Of a stretch of DNA of 11,725 bases, positions 1-7,155 are shown piece after piece. Location: contig CAMVIL010000014.1 in assembly GCA_947167535.1 (NCBI GenBank), positions 1-11,725 of the forward strand, in the 5' to 3' direction. The notes beneath the pieces are model-generated. The model saw nothing but the letters and a program-made list of their open reading frames with translations, was not told the DNA's origin and did no database searches. Each line of letters begins with the position of its first letter. Positions within the stretch are counted from its first letter, which is position 1. Source of the stretch: an uncultured Ruminococcus sp. (GTDB lineage Bacteria; Bacillota; Clostridia; Oscillospirales; Ruminococcaceae). Made by a program: the position numbers and the translations under genes.

Positions 1-1726
1 CCTCCCGCCTGTCGAGGATATCCAGCACGGGGCAGTCTGCCTGAGACAGCTCCTCCCGCAGCCGCTCGCGGACGGCGGCTTCGTAGGCGGGGTTGTGGGT
101 CTTGGGGTAGGGGGATTTCTTGCGGGCGAGTATCTTCTCGGGCAGCATACCCTCCGAAGCCTTGCGGAGCAGACCCTTCTCCCGCCCGAGGTAGTCCTTG
201 AACATCCACGGCACGCGGTAGAGATACTCCACGATGCGGTAGTCGCAGAAAGGCACCCTCACTTCAAGACCGCTGTACATGGACATTCTGTCCTTGCGGT
301 CGAGGAGCGTCTGCATGAACCAGTCGGTGTTGAGCCTCATCATCTGCCGCATACGCCTTTCCAGCGAAGTCAGCCCCTGCTCGGTCACGAGACTTATGGT
401 GCCGAGATATTTGTCGTGGACATACTCCTCCGCCGACACCCCCTCCAGATACTCGGGGCGCATGAGCGAAGCGCGGTAGGCGGTGGACTGCGACCAGGGG
501 AAGCCGTCTGTCTCACGTATATCGGGGTCGCGGTACCAAGGGTAGCCGCCGAATATCTCGTCGGCGCACTCCCCCGAGAGCGCCACCTTGAATCCCGCAT
601 CCTTCACCGCTCTGCAAAAGAGCAGAAGCGAGCTGTCAACGTCCGCCATGCCGGGCAGGTCGCGGGCTTCGGTGGAGCTGTAGAGCGCCTCCACAAGCTC
701 GGGAGTGTCCACCACCACCCGATGGTGCTCGCTCCCCAGATACTTCACCATCTCCGCGATATACTCGTCGTCGGCGTTGGGCTGGAACTTACCCGCCTTG
801 AAATACCTGGCGTTGTCGCGGTACTCCACCGAAAAGGTGTGGAGCCGCTCTCCCCGCTCCGACAGCACGCCTCTTGTCACCGACGATATCAGGCTGGAAT
901 CCAGCCCTCCCGACAGGAAAGTACATATCGGCACGTCGGAGACCGTCTGCCTCATAATGGAGTCGCGGACGAGCCCCCGCACATTGCTGAGGGTTTCCTC
1001 AAAGCTGTCCGAGAATGGCTCCTGCCCCTGCTCGCCGTAGTCCCAGTAGGTGTAGCGCCGCATACCCCGCTCGTCGAACACCGCACACTCGGCGGGCTTT
1101 AAGTCGTGTATCCCTCGAAGCACCCCGCAGCCGCAGGTGCGTGCGGGGCCTATAAGCATCACCTCGCGCACGCCCTCGGAATCAAGCTCCGCGTCGATGG
1201 CGTCAAGGCAGAGCAGACCCTTTATCTCCGAAGAAAAGTAGAGCACGCCGCCCCTCAGCGTGTAAAAGAGCGGCTTCACGCCGACACGGTCGCGGGCGAG
1301 GAACAGCCGCCGACTGCCGCTGTCCCAGACGGCAAAGGCGAAGATGCCGTTGAATCTGTCAACGCACTCCATCCCCCACTCGGCGTAGGCGAGCAGGACA
1401 ACTTCGGTGTCCGAGCCGGTGCGGAAGCTATACCCCAGCGAGATCAGCTCCCGACGTATCTCGTCGGTGTTGTAGAGCTCGCCGTTGTAGACCAGCGCCA
1501 GTTCCCTGCCTCCGCCGCGGAATATCATCGGCTGAGCCCCGCCCTCGGGGTCGATTATCGCAAGGCGGGTATGTACCAGCAGGGCGTTATCCGTCTGATA
1601 GACCCCGTCGCCGTCGGGGCCGCGGCGTGAAAGCGCCGATATCATTTTTTCTGCCGCGTCGGGGTCGCGCCGCAGGGCGGCTGCAAAGTCGTCTCCCCAT
1701 CCGACAAAACCTGAGATAGCACACAT
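1..1726 (-). CDS. asnB: Asparagine synthetase B, glutamine-hydrolysing (3' end outside window)
   Basis: Cytosolic enzyme making asparagine from aspartate, ATP and glutamine-derived ammonia. The frame is open from an ATG at 1726 to the window edge: 575 complete codons, C-terminus missing. It begins MCAISGFVG, so Cys2 becomes the N-terminal nucleophile of the class II glutamine amidotransferase domain (about residues 2-200). The synthetase domain has the ATP-pyrophosphatase loop SGGLDSS at residues 272-278, then SGECADEIFGGYPWY and DRKDRMSMYSGLEVRVPF, all typical of AsnB. Frame was checked at the start, the loop and the left edge, and no frameshift was found. The Shine-Dalgarno GAGGTGA lies six bases before the ATG. 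The family is usually 550-640 residues, so little is missing. It follows the nucleotidyltransferase gene after 58 bp with no visible terminator, so it probably shares that transcript. Confidence 0.95.
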   Translation of the reverse strand, partial: MCAISGFVGWGDDFAAALRRDPDAAEKMISALSRRGPDGDGVYQTDNALLVHTRLAIIDPEGGAQPMIFRGGGRELALVYNGELYNTDEIRRELISLGYSFRTGSDTEVVLLAYAEWGMECVDRFNGIFAFAVWDSGSRRLFLARDRVGVKPLFYTLRGGVLYFSSEIKGLLCLDAIDAELDSEGVREVMLIGPARTCGCGVLRGIHDLKPAECAVFDERGMRRYTYWDYGEQGQEPFSDSFEETLSNVRGLVRDSIMRQTVSDVPICTFLSGGLDSSLISSVTRGVLSERGERLHTFSVEYRDNARYFKAGKFQPNADDEYIAEMVKYLGSEHHRVVVDTPELVEALYSSTEARDLPGMADVDSSLLLFCRAVKDAGFKVALSGECADEIFGGYPWYRDPDIRETDGFPWSQSTAYRASLMRPEYLEGVSAEEYVHDKYLGTISLVTEQGLTSLERRMRQMMRLNTDWFMQTLLDRKDRMSMYSGLEVRVPFCDYRIVEYLYRVPWMFKDYLGREKGLLRKASEGMLPEKILARKKSPYPKTHNPAYEAAVRERLREELSQADCPVLDILDRRE

Positions 1727-1784
1727 AAAAAATCACCTCGCTGCATTATATGCCGCAAGGTGATATAGTGATACAGATTCAGAT

Positions 1785-2711
1785 TCAGCCCCAGAGCTTC
1801 CCGGGATAAACGCCCGCCTCGATGTTGGCACGGACAGCAGCCTGAGCCGCAGCCTTGTCCTTGACGCTGGTCATGCCGAACCACTTGTCAGAAGTCTCGA
1901 AGAGACGGCAGTCTGCTTCGCCGCGCTGGATCATGTCGTTGATGACCGACGGCAGCAGGAACTCGGAGCCTGCAACTTCCGCATTCTCGGCGAGGAACTT
2001 CTCGAACTCAGCGCCCAGCGTGTCTATAAAGCCGGCGGGACAAGCCCACATATTCATCGAAACGAGAGACTTAGCGTCAACTTCCTTCAGAGTCTCGTCG
2101 GACTTTGAGGTGAAGGACAGCACCTTGCCGCCCTCTCGGCGAATGCCGTAGGTCTCGGTGATGTCGGTCAGGAAACCGTCAGCTGCATCGCAGACTCCGC
2201 GGGTGACGGTGCCCTCTGCACTCAGAGTGTTCTCGAGAATGAATCCCGGCATCGCGAGGTGCATCTTACCGCCCTCAGCCGCAGCTTCGGAAACGAGGAA
2301 ATCATGCATCGCAACAAACGCCTTTCTGCCGTAAACGTCGTCGGCATTGATGACCGCGAAAGGCTCCTTCACAACGCCGCGGCAGGCAAACACCGCATGA
2401 CCCGTGCCCCAGGGCTTGGCGCGCTCGACGTTCTTATACGCCTCGGGCACGTCGTCGGTCTGCTGGTAAACGTAGTCGGTCTCGATCTGCTGACCGATAC
2501 GGCTGCCGATCATATCGTCAAATGCCTGCTTGATATCTTTTCTGATAATGAAAACGACCTTGTCAAAGCCCGCCGCCTTTGCGTCGAATATGGAATAGTC
2601 CATGATGATCTCGCCGTTGGGACCGATAGGGTCGAGCTGCTTGATCCTGCCCTCGCCGTAGCGCGTGCCAAGACCTGCTGCCATTATTACTAGTGTTGTC
2701 TTTATGCTCAT
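1785..2711 (-). CDS. Sugar-phosphate nucleotidyltransferase (NTP transferase family)
   Basis: A 308-residue cytosolic protein that should activate a sugar phosphate with an NTP to give an NDP-sugar and pyrophosphate. The N-terminus MSIKTTLVIMAAGLGTRYG carries the nucleotide-binding G-x-G-T-R loop (GLGTRYG), followed by KQLDPIGPNGE and later an NADDVYG metal-binding stretch near residue 120. This matches the NTP_transferase fold (COG1208-like). The exact sugar and base cannot be read from sequence, and it lacks the typical GalU start, so I give no symbol. The open frame extends upstream to 2918, but ATG 2711 is the start: AAAGGAG sits 8 bp before it and the promoter at 2763-2791 lies inside the extension. 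It heads the leftward unit with asnB. NDP-sugar synthesis beside AsnB could point to surface polysaccharide work, but nothing else here supports that. Confidence 0.9.
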   Translation of the reverse strand: MSIKTTLVIMAAGLGTRYGEGRIKQLDPIGPNGEIIMDYSIFDAKAAGFDKVVFIIRKDIKQAFDDMIGSRIGQQIETDYVYQQTDDVPEAYKNVERAKPWGTGHAVFACRGVVKEPFAVINADDVYGRKAFVAMHDFLVSEAAAEGGKMHLAMPGFILENTLSAEGTVTRGVCDAADGFLTDITETYGIRREGGKVLSFTSKSDETLKEVDAKSLVSMNMWACPAGFIDTLGAEFEKFLAENAEVAGSEFLLPSVINDMIQRGEADCRLFETSDKWFGMTSVKDKAAAQAAVRANIEAGVYPGKLWG

Positions 2712-2762
2712 TGTTATGTCTCCTTTAATTTCTGCACAGATATGAAACCATGCATTTGTTAT

Positions 2763-2791
2763 ATTATCGCATATTTCAACAGACTTGTCAA
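2763..2791 (-). promoter_or_regulatory. Sigma-A promoter for the nucleotidyltransferase-asnB unit
   Basis: On the minus strand a perfect -35 TTGACA (2791-2786), a 17-bp spacer and a -10 GATAAT (2768-2763, five of six). The predicted transcript starts about 45 bases before the ATG at 2711 and includes its AAAGGAG site. This settles the start choice for that gene. Confidence 0.85.
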
Positions 2792-2842
2792 GCCTTTTTT
2801 GGGAAAAGTTACGAGATGACTTTTTTGTCGGGTGGGTGGTCG

Positions 2843-2905
2843 TTGCAGCTGGCGCTGCAATTGGGGAGATTTCCCTCGGTTCGCTTACGCTCACCATCGG
2901 GAAAT
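2843..2905. repeat. Two consecutive intergenic hairpins
   Basis: First hairpin: TTGCAGC (2843-2849), four-base loop, GCTGCAA (2854-2860), a perfect 7-bp stem. Second: ATTTCCC (2869-2875) pairs with GGGAAAT (2899-2905), with an inner GGT/ACC pair (2878-2880 with 2893-2895). Neither is followed by a T-run on either strand, so they do not look like terminators. They lie upstream of the leftward promoter in a gene-free spacer. Confidence 0.6.
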
Positions 2906-3001
2906 TTAAAATCGGCACTGGTGGGGTTCTTGGGCGTTTAGTGCGGGGACGGACGATGGAGCCTTTTTTTCAGATGGACATTTGGGGTGCCGATTTTTTC
3001 G

Positions 3002-3076
3002 TTGCGCCTGCGGCGCAAATGGGAGCTCTGCTCCCAAACCCTCGCAAGGGGGACCCTTTGAAAAGGGTCTCCCCTT
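3002..3076. repeat. Cluster of three back-to-back hairpins, probable intergenic repeat element
   Basis: Three stems follow each other closely. TTGCGCC-TGC-GGCGCAA (3002-3018) is a perfect 7 bp. GGGAGC-TCT-GCTCCC (3021-3035) is a perfect 6 bp. The third has AAGGGG (3046-3051) pairing with CCCCTT (3071-3076), stacked on GACCCTT/AAGGGTC (3052-3058 with 3063-3069) with a single bulged T at 3070. No T-run follows on either strand. The compact layout suggests a dispersed palindromic intergenic repeat rather than a gene; whether it recurs in the genome cannot be seen from this window. Confidence 0.6.
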
Positions 3077-3137
3077 GACCCCTCCTAAACTTTCTTTTCT
3101 CACCCTCATTTGCTCAAACCCGTAGAAGACATCAAGG

Positions 3138-3242
3138 GACTCCCAAAGACATACGCCAGAGGTCACAGACCATAGAAAGATCGCGATCAAATGCCGCGGC
3201 TCAAAATAGCAGTATCGCTTTGCGAGTCTCCGCGCTGCGGAG
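3138..3242. repeat. Nested inverted repeats
   Basis: GACTCCCAAAG (3138-3148) and CTTTGCGAGTC (3218-3228) match as an inverted repeat at 10 of 11 positions around a 69-base interval. Inside lies the perfect palindrome GATCGCGATC (3179-3188). Directly after comes CTCCGC-GCT-GCGGAG (3228-3242). No coding sense was found in the stretch. It may be part of the same structured element as the neighbouring hairpins. Confidence 0.4.
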
Positions 3243-3255
3243 CGACTGCGCGTCC

Positions 3256-3361
3256 AAAGAAAAAGGCTGCACGTCGAGGGGAAGTGGGCTTTGTGGCGAC
3301 CGTTTGCAAGCCCGCGGCTTACGGCGCGCATAAAACGCAATTCCCTTCGAGGTGCAGCCTT
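3256..3361 (-). terminator. Long inverted repeat with minus-strand T-run; likely terminator for the DUF378 gene
   Basis: Arms 3263-3283 and 3341-3361 pair at 20 of 21 positions (one G-T pair, one mismatch) around a 57-base loop. The loop has an inner stem, GTGGGCTT (3284-3291) with AAGCCCGC (3308-3315). Read leftward, the stem runs into TTTTTCTTT (3264-3256), as in an intrinsic terminator. Read rightward there is no T-run. It lies about 100 bases past the stop of the leftward gene at 3461. The arms are longer and the loop larger than usual, so a mobile palindromic repeat reused as a terminator is also possible. Confidence 0.5.
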
Positions 3362-3423
3362 GATATGGGAGGAATTATCCCGACCGATGAGACGGCCGGT
3401 CACATGAGTGCAGATATCCTGCG

Positions 3424-3447
3424 TGGTGCGATGGTGCGGTGGTACGG
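3424..3447. repeat. Three tandem copies of an 8-bp unit
   Basis: TGGTGCGA, TGGTGCGG and TGGTACGG follow each other without gaps, and a degenerate fourth copy (TGACGGTC) follows. The array lies just past the stop codon of the DUF378 gene. It is short, and no function is evident. Confidence 0.5.
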
Positions 3448-3460
3448 TGACGGTCTTACG

Positions 3461-3670
3461 TCAGGTACGCGCTTCCAGCATCTCCTGTTCCTTGAAGAAG
3501 AGCGATATGCACCAGATCGCGCTGATGCCTACCAGTACATAGATGATGCGCGCAAGCACCGCCGCCTGTCCGCCGAAAATGAACGCCACCAGATCAAACT
3601 GGAATATGCCTATGAGTCCCCAGTTCACTCCGCCGACGATCAGAAGCAGTAAAGCTATCCTGTCGAGCAT
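3461..3670 (-). CDS. DUF378 family small membrane protein
   Basis: A 69-residue protein starting MLDRIALLLLIVGGVNWGL and continuing IGIFQFDLVAFIFGG, the hallmark of the DUF378 (YuzA-like) family, with the invariant VNWG near residue 15. Two hydrophobic segments, about residues 3-30 and 38-56, suggest a two-pass inner-membrane protein. The molecular function of the family is unknown. The frame could start three codons earlier at a GTG (3679). I prefer ATG 3670 because AGGTGA sits five bases before it and family members usually begin close to this point. It is a single gene, divergent from the cysteine desulfurase gene, with a probable terminator at 3256-3361. A lone -10-like TATACT on the minus strand (3744-3739) has no matching -35, so its promoter is unresolved. 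Confidence 0.85.
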   Translation of the reverse strand: MLDRIALLLLIVGGVNWGLIGIFQFDLVAFIFGGQAAVLARIIYVLVGISAIWCISLFFKEQEMLEART

Positions 3671-3785
3671 TTCTTTCACCTGCCTTTGATGATGGTATTC
3701 TATATGGAAACACCGTTTTCACTTTTGGTGTCACGTTTAGTATAGGCAGATCTTTAGTTCTTATTCGCGGTTTTGAAAAAATTTT

Positions 3786-3815
3786 TTGACCCGCACGCCC
3801 GCTTCGGCATATCAT
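3786..3815 (+). promoter_or_regulatory. Promoter of the cysteine desulfurase-family gene
   Basis: TTGACC (3786-3791, five of six), an 18-bp spacer and TATCAT (3810-3815, five of six). An A6T6 tract (3776-3787) abuts the -35 and could act as an upstream element. The predicted transcript starts roughly 25 bases before the TTG start codon and contains its GAGGTGA site. Confidence 0.6.
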
Positions 3816-3848
3816 GTATCAGTAACGGTTTCAAGCGAGGTGAGTGAT

Positions 3849-4994
3849 TTGATAAATTTTGACAATTCGGCGACCAGCTTTCCCAAACCGCCCGAGGTCA
3901 GGAAGGCGGTGCTCAGAGCGCTGGACGTCTACGGCGGCAATCCCGGGCGCGGGGGACATAAGCTCTCGCTGGACACCGCCGAGAAGGTCTACGAGGTCAG
4001 GCGGTCGGCGGCGGAGCTCTTTGGCGCCCAGACGGAAAACACCATCTTCACCGCCAACTGCACCATGGCGCTCAACATGGCGATAAAGGGCATGATGGAG
4101 TACGGCGGGCATATCATTATCTCGGGGTACGAGCACAACGCGGTGCTGCGCCCCGTCTACGCTATGGCTAAAGCGCGGCGGGTGACATTCTCGGTGCTGC
4201 CGGTATTCGACGACACGGAGCGCACCATCGCCGAACTGAGAAAGCTTATCCGCCACGACACGCGCGCCGTCTGCTGCACGGTGGCGTCAAACGTCAGCGG
4301 GCGGATACTCCCCTACCGCGAGATTGCGCGGGTCTGCCGAAGCTACGGGATATGCTTTATCGCCGACGCGGCGCAGGCGGCGGGACTGCTGGACTTAAAG
4401 CTCAGCGACGGCTTTGACTTCATCTGCACGGCGGGTCACAAGGCGCTGTACGGACCCTCGGGGACAGGGCTTCTCGTCTCCAGCGGCGAGTACAACCTCC
4501 CGACCATAATCGAGGGCGGCACCGGCACCAACTCCGCCGACCCCGAGCAGGGCGACGATATGCCCGAGCGTCTGGAGAGCGGCACCGTCAACACAGCGGG
4601 GATACTTGGTCTGGGCGCGGGGATAGAATTCGTGAGAGCGAAGACTCCCGCCGCCATCATGAAGCAGGAGTCGGCGCTGGTGAAGCGATTCGAGAGCGCG
4701 GTGTCGGGGATAGAGGGCGTGAAGCTTTACCCCTGCGCCAAGCGGGTGCCGATATGCGCTTTCAACCTGCGGGAGATGAACTCTCAGGCGCTGTCGATGA
4801 AGCTGTCGGAGCGCGGGTTCGCGCTGAGGGGCGGACTGCACTGTGCGGGTCTGGCGCACCGTTCGATGGGCACGCTGACTCAGGGCGCGGTGCGCTTCTC
4901 GCCGAGCGTGTTCAGCACGACCCGCGAGGTGGACGCGCTGGCGGCGGCGGTGAGGGAGATCGCGGGGGAACTGTCAGACGGCGGTCTCCCGTGA
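3849..4994 (+). CDS. Cysteine desulfurase-family aminotransferase class V (PLP enzyme)
   Basis: A 381-residue cytosolic PLP enzyme of the SufS/NifS-like group that releases sulfur from cysteine as an enzyme persulfide; the closest type is the clostridial 'cysteine desulfurase family protein' (TIGR01977-like). It starts with INFDNSATSFPKPPEV after the initiator. The PLP lysine is K198 in TAGHKALYGPSGTG, preceded by the cofactor-binding D-A-A-Q (FIADAAQAAG). GGTGTNS and MPERLESGTVN follow, and a conserved cysteine, C332, lies in GLHCAGLAHRSMGT, where the sulfur-accepting residue is expected. The start is a TTG at 3849: GAGGTGA ends five bases before it, the length then fits the family, and the longer open frame runs back into the promoter. 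No isc/suf scaffold gene is adjacent. It is monocistronic, with its own promoter and terminator, so the sulfur acceptor is unknown. Confidence 0.88.
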   Translation: MINFDNSATSFPKPPEVRKAVLRALDVYGGNPGRGGHKLSLDTAEKVYEVRRSAAELFGAQTENTIFTANCTMALNMAIKGMMEYGGHIIISGYEHNAVLRPVYAMAKARRVTFSVLPVFDDTERTIAELRKLIRHDTRAVCCTVASNVSGRILPYREIARVCRSYGICFIADAAQAAGLLDLKLSDGFDFICTAGHKALYGPSGTGLLVSSGEYNLPTIIEGGTGTNSADPEQGDDMPERLESGTVNTAGILGLGAGIEFVRAKTPAAIMKQESALVKRFESAVSGIEGVKLYPCAKRVPICAFNLREMNSQALSMKLSERGFALRGGLHCAGLAHRSMGTLTQGAVRFSPSVFSTTREVDALAAAVREIAGELSDGGLP

Positions 4995-5003
4995 TAATAA
5001 TGT

Positions 5004-5044
5004 AAAGGTGAAAGTGTTGAGCGGGATCTTCACTTTCACTTTTA
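5004..5044 (+). terminator. Intrinsic terminator after the cysteine desulfurase-family gene
   Basis: GTGAAAGTG (5008-5016) and CACTTTCAC (5031-5039) form a perfect 9-bp stem, extended outward by one G-T and three A-T pairs, with a 14-base loop and TTTTA after it. It starts nine bases past the stop codon and separates this gene from the signalling operon. Confidence 0.88.
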
Positions 5045-5084
5045 TATTTGCAGGAGCATCCGGACACGCGGATCGGAGCGGGGG

Positions 5085-5113
5085 TTGAAAAACAGTCGGC
5101 TATATGATATACT
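5085..5113 (+). promoter_or_regulatory. Promoter of the response regulator/sensor operon
   Basis: TTGAAA (5085-5090), a 17-bp spacer and TATACT (5108-5113). The leader to the ATG at 5174 is about 55 bases. A small inverted repeat ATCCG/CGGAT (5058-5062 with 5069-5073) lies just upstream of the -35 and could be an operator, but is short enough to be chance. I see no clear pair of LytTR direct repeats here. Confidence 0.75.
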
Positions 5114-5173
5114 ATATACGATACCTGCCGCGCAAAAGAGCAGGAAATAAGAAATGGGGTTTGATGCGGATTG

Positions 5174-5881
5174 ATGAAGATACTTATCTGCGATGACGAG
5201 GCCAAACAATGCGAGCTTCTGGCAGAGCTCCTCAGAGAGCAGATCAGGGGCAAAGTGGGGATAGACACGGCTTCCTCCCGTGAAGAGATGCAGACGCTGC
5301 TTGACAAACAGGACTACTCTGTCATCTTTATGGATATAGAGCTCGGAGAAGACGTAAACGGCATAGAGCTTGCTAAAGAGATAAAAGAGCGCCGCAGCGG
5401 CTGCTCGATAGTGTTTATCACGGGATATATCAGATACTGCGAAGATATCTTCTACGCTGGTCCCGACGCTCTTATGCTGAAGCCTTTTTCAGAAGAGAAC
5501 GTAAAAAGAGTGCTGGAAATAATCCGCCGCAAAAAGGAGCTTTCCGATTCCGTGAGCATCGCTGTGGGCAAGAGACAGCTTGAAAAGATATCCCTGGACA
5601 ACATTTCCTACATCGAGACAAAAGCCAGATATCTCATTTTCCACGACAGCGACTACCGTCAGGCATACAGGTTCTATGATATCAAGATGTCGGACATCGC
5701 CGAAAAAATGCCGGCTAATTTCCTGTGGTGCCACAAGAGCTTTTTTGTCAACATCGATTTTGTCACGGGGATCGAACGCTTCAAGTTCAGAATGAAAGGC
5801 GGAAATGAAATACCCATCAGCCAGAAAAGATACCCCGAGACCAAAAAGCTCTTCCTCGAATATCTGGAGGACAGCATATGA
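5174..5881 (+). CDS. LytTR-family response regulator (AgrA/LytR type)
   Basis: A 235-residue cytoplasmic transcription regulator. The receiver domain (about 1-120) starts MKILICDDE with the acidic pair D7/D8, has the phospho-acceptor D54 in VIFMDIELGEDVNG, the switch threonine T83 in VFITGY and the conserved lysine K103 in LMLKPF. A LytTR DNA-binding domain follows (about 130-230): ISYIETKARYLIFH, the stretch FLWCHKSFFVNIDFV and the ending ISQKRYPETKKLF are typical. The ATG at 5174 is chosen because MKILICDDE is the usual beginning; the ribosome site before it is weak. Its stop overlaps the next gene's start in ATGA (5878-5881), so it should be made together with the sensor and be phosphorylated by it. 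Target genes are unknown; the operon promoter and the one at 8123 are candidates. Confidence 0.93.
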   Translation: MKILICDDEAKQCELLAELLREQIRGKVGIDTASSREEMQTLLDKQDYSVIFMDIELGEDVNGIELAKEIKERRSGCSIVFITGYIRYCEDIFYAGPDALMLKPFSEENVKRVLEIIRRKKELSDSVSIAVGKRQLEKISLDNISYIETKARYLIFHDSDYRQAYRFYDIKMSDIAEKMPANFLWCHKSFFVNIDFVTGIERFKFRMKGGNEIPISQKRYPETKKLFLEYLEDSI

Positions 5882-7155
5882 GGGAAGCGGTAAACTGCCT
5901 TGAGATATTTATCCACGTCTTCGCGTACAGTTTTTTCTTTCACGAGATACTCAGCAACAAACGGTCGCTCACGCTGCTGACCGCAGGCTGCTTTGGCATA
6001 GAGATCTGCCTGCACTTACTGGATCTGTTCTCTCTGCTGCCCTACGCATCTTATAAAACGTTGAGGCTACTTCTGCCGTTTCTGATGATCTTTTACTTTT
6101 TCAAACAGAGCACAGAAAAAAAGGCTGCCATGTTCGTGGTGTTCATCGCGATATCTCTGATGTCGGATCTTTCGGGGCTGTTTATCAGCCGAAAGATATT
6201 CTCCTCCGATAATGACGGAACAATACGTGTGCTGGCGGGAAAACTGCTGACAGCAAGCATCATGCTCATAACGATGCTGATGATCGTCATCGTCGTAAAA
6301 TACCGCAGGAAGCGCTCCTTCGGTCAGGTGATGATGCTTATTCCAATCTCGGGATATTCCCTCGCCTACGCCATATACCTCACAGCATATTTCCGCATCA
6401 ATTCGGGTAGCATCACCCTTAACATCATATTCATTCAGCTTCTGTTCCAGGCGCTGATATTTGTCATGCTGGTGCTGCACTATTATAACAGCCTGAAGGT
6501 GAACGAGCTCGCGCGAAAGAAGAGTCAGGCAATGGCTGCCGAAGCCGAGAGACAAAGCAGACAGCGCTACATCGACCTTGCGGAAAGCAAGCTCAGGGAA
6601 ATAACAGAACTGAAAAAGGCGATGATATCACAGCTTTCCGATGTTCAGCGGCTGATGGCGCAGGATAATACCGGCAGCGCCGCCAACGAGAGCATGGACG
6701 ATATGTCGAAGCAGCTCAACAGCATCCGCGTGGTCAATTACTGCGACGATCATATCATAAACGCTGTGCTCACCATCAAGCTGAACGAAGAGCGTGTGAA
6801 GGATATCAATATACAGACCCTGCTCCGCAGCTGCTCGGATTCGGGGATCGACAACTATGAGATGTGCAGCATCGTTTCAAATATGATGGACAACGCAGTC
6901 GAGAGCTGCCTGAAAATGCCCGATCCGTCACAGACTTTCATCGAGATCAAGAGCGGCATAGCTGCGGGTTATTTTGTCATCAAAGTGACCAACAGCTGCG
7001 GAGAGACCTTCGCTGCCGTCTCCGACAAGGGCGAAGGCCACGGCTACGGACTCAAGATCGTAAACGAGATATGCCGCAGACACAACGGCGAGTTCAAGGT
7101 GACTCAGAAAGGCAGCGCTGTGGTATCGACAGCGTTTTTGAAGGTGGATGTATGA
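5878..7155 (+). CDS. AgrC-like sensor protein with GHKL ATPase domain but no phospho-acceptor histidine
   Basis: A 425-residue membrane protein. About residues 1-205 are six or seven hydrophobic helices, then a helical linker (206-280) and a GHKL ATP-binding domain (about 300-425). The N-box is SNMMDNAVESC (N335, D338, N339) and the glycine box is KGEGHGYGLKIV (G387, G389, G391). Where AgrC-type kinases have R-H-D-x-x-N, this protein reads LKKAMISQL: K247 takes the histidine place, A248 the aspartate and S251 the asparagine, and no other histidine lies in the linker. It can probably bind ATP but not autophosphorylate. GGAGG stands seven bases before the ATG, and both ends overlap neighbours by ATGA. 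The next gene encodes a paralogue with an intact histidine box, so this may be the catalytic half of a split kinase. A degenerate sensor or a phosphatase is the alternative. Confidence 0.9.
   Translation: MREAVNCLEIFIHVFAYSFFFHEILSNKRSLTLLTAGCFGIEICLHLLDLFSLLPYASYKTLRLLLPFLMIFYFFKQSTEKKAAMFVVFIAISLMSDLSGLFISRKIFSSDNDGTIRVLAGKLLTASIMLITMLMIVIVVKYRRKRSFGQVMMLIPISGYSLAYAIYLTAYFRINSGSITLNIIFIQLLFQALIFVMLVLHYYNSLKVNELARKKSQAMAAEAERQSRQRYIDLAESKLREITELKKAMISQLSDVQRLMAQDNTGSAANESMDDMSKQLNSIRVVNYCDDHIINAVLTIKLNEERVKDINIQTLLRSCSDSGIDNYEMCSIVSNMMDNAVESCLKMPDPSQTFIEIKSGIAAGYFVIKVTNSCGETFAAVSDKGEGHGYGLKIVNEICRRHNGEFKVTQKGSAVVSTAFLKVDV

Noticed and set aside
95..1630. Two long rightward open frames (95-1102 and 1106-1630)
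   Set aside because: They lie opposite the asparagine synthetase gene, whose frame is full of family motifs. Their translations are rich in H, R and P with no recognisable domain, as expected for the antisense of a GC-rich gene.
1745..1750. Minus-strand TATAAT between the nucleotidyltransferase and asnB genes
   Set aside because: It has no -35 partner at the right spacing, and a transcript from it would start inside or after the GAGGTGA site of asnB, so it is probably chance.
2712..2918. N-terminal extension of the nucleotidyltransferase up to 2918
   Set aside because: The extension crosses the near-consensus promoter at 2763-2791 and a hairpin, has no ribosome site, and the family begins at the MSIKTTLVIMAAGLGTR stretch.
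2906..3652. Open frames of 165 codons (minus, 2906-3403) and 153 codons (plus, 3191-3652)
   Set aside because: Both run through the inverted repeats, and the plus frame also crosses the DUF378 gene in antisense. Their compositions look non-coding, so they are by-products of GC-rich repeats.
3786..3848. Earlier TTG start for the cysteine desulfurase-family gene at 3786
   Set aside because: This TTG is part of the -35 element. No ribosome site precedes it, and the family N-terminus starts at 3849.
3831..4859. Leftward frames 3831-4256 and 4395-4859
   Set aside because: Antisense shadows of the PLP enzyme gene, with no domain signal.
5674..6555. Leftward frames 5674-6015 and 6067-6555
   Set aside because: Antisense to the regulator and first sensor genes, whose own frames carry clear motifs.
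6864..7151. Upstream extension of the second sensor to 6864
   Set aside because: This part overlaps the ATPase domain of the first sensor in another frame and is charged, non-membrane sequence. The ATGA overlap with AAGGTGG at 7152 is the natural start.
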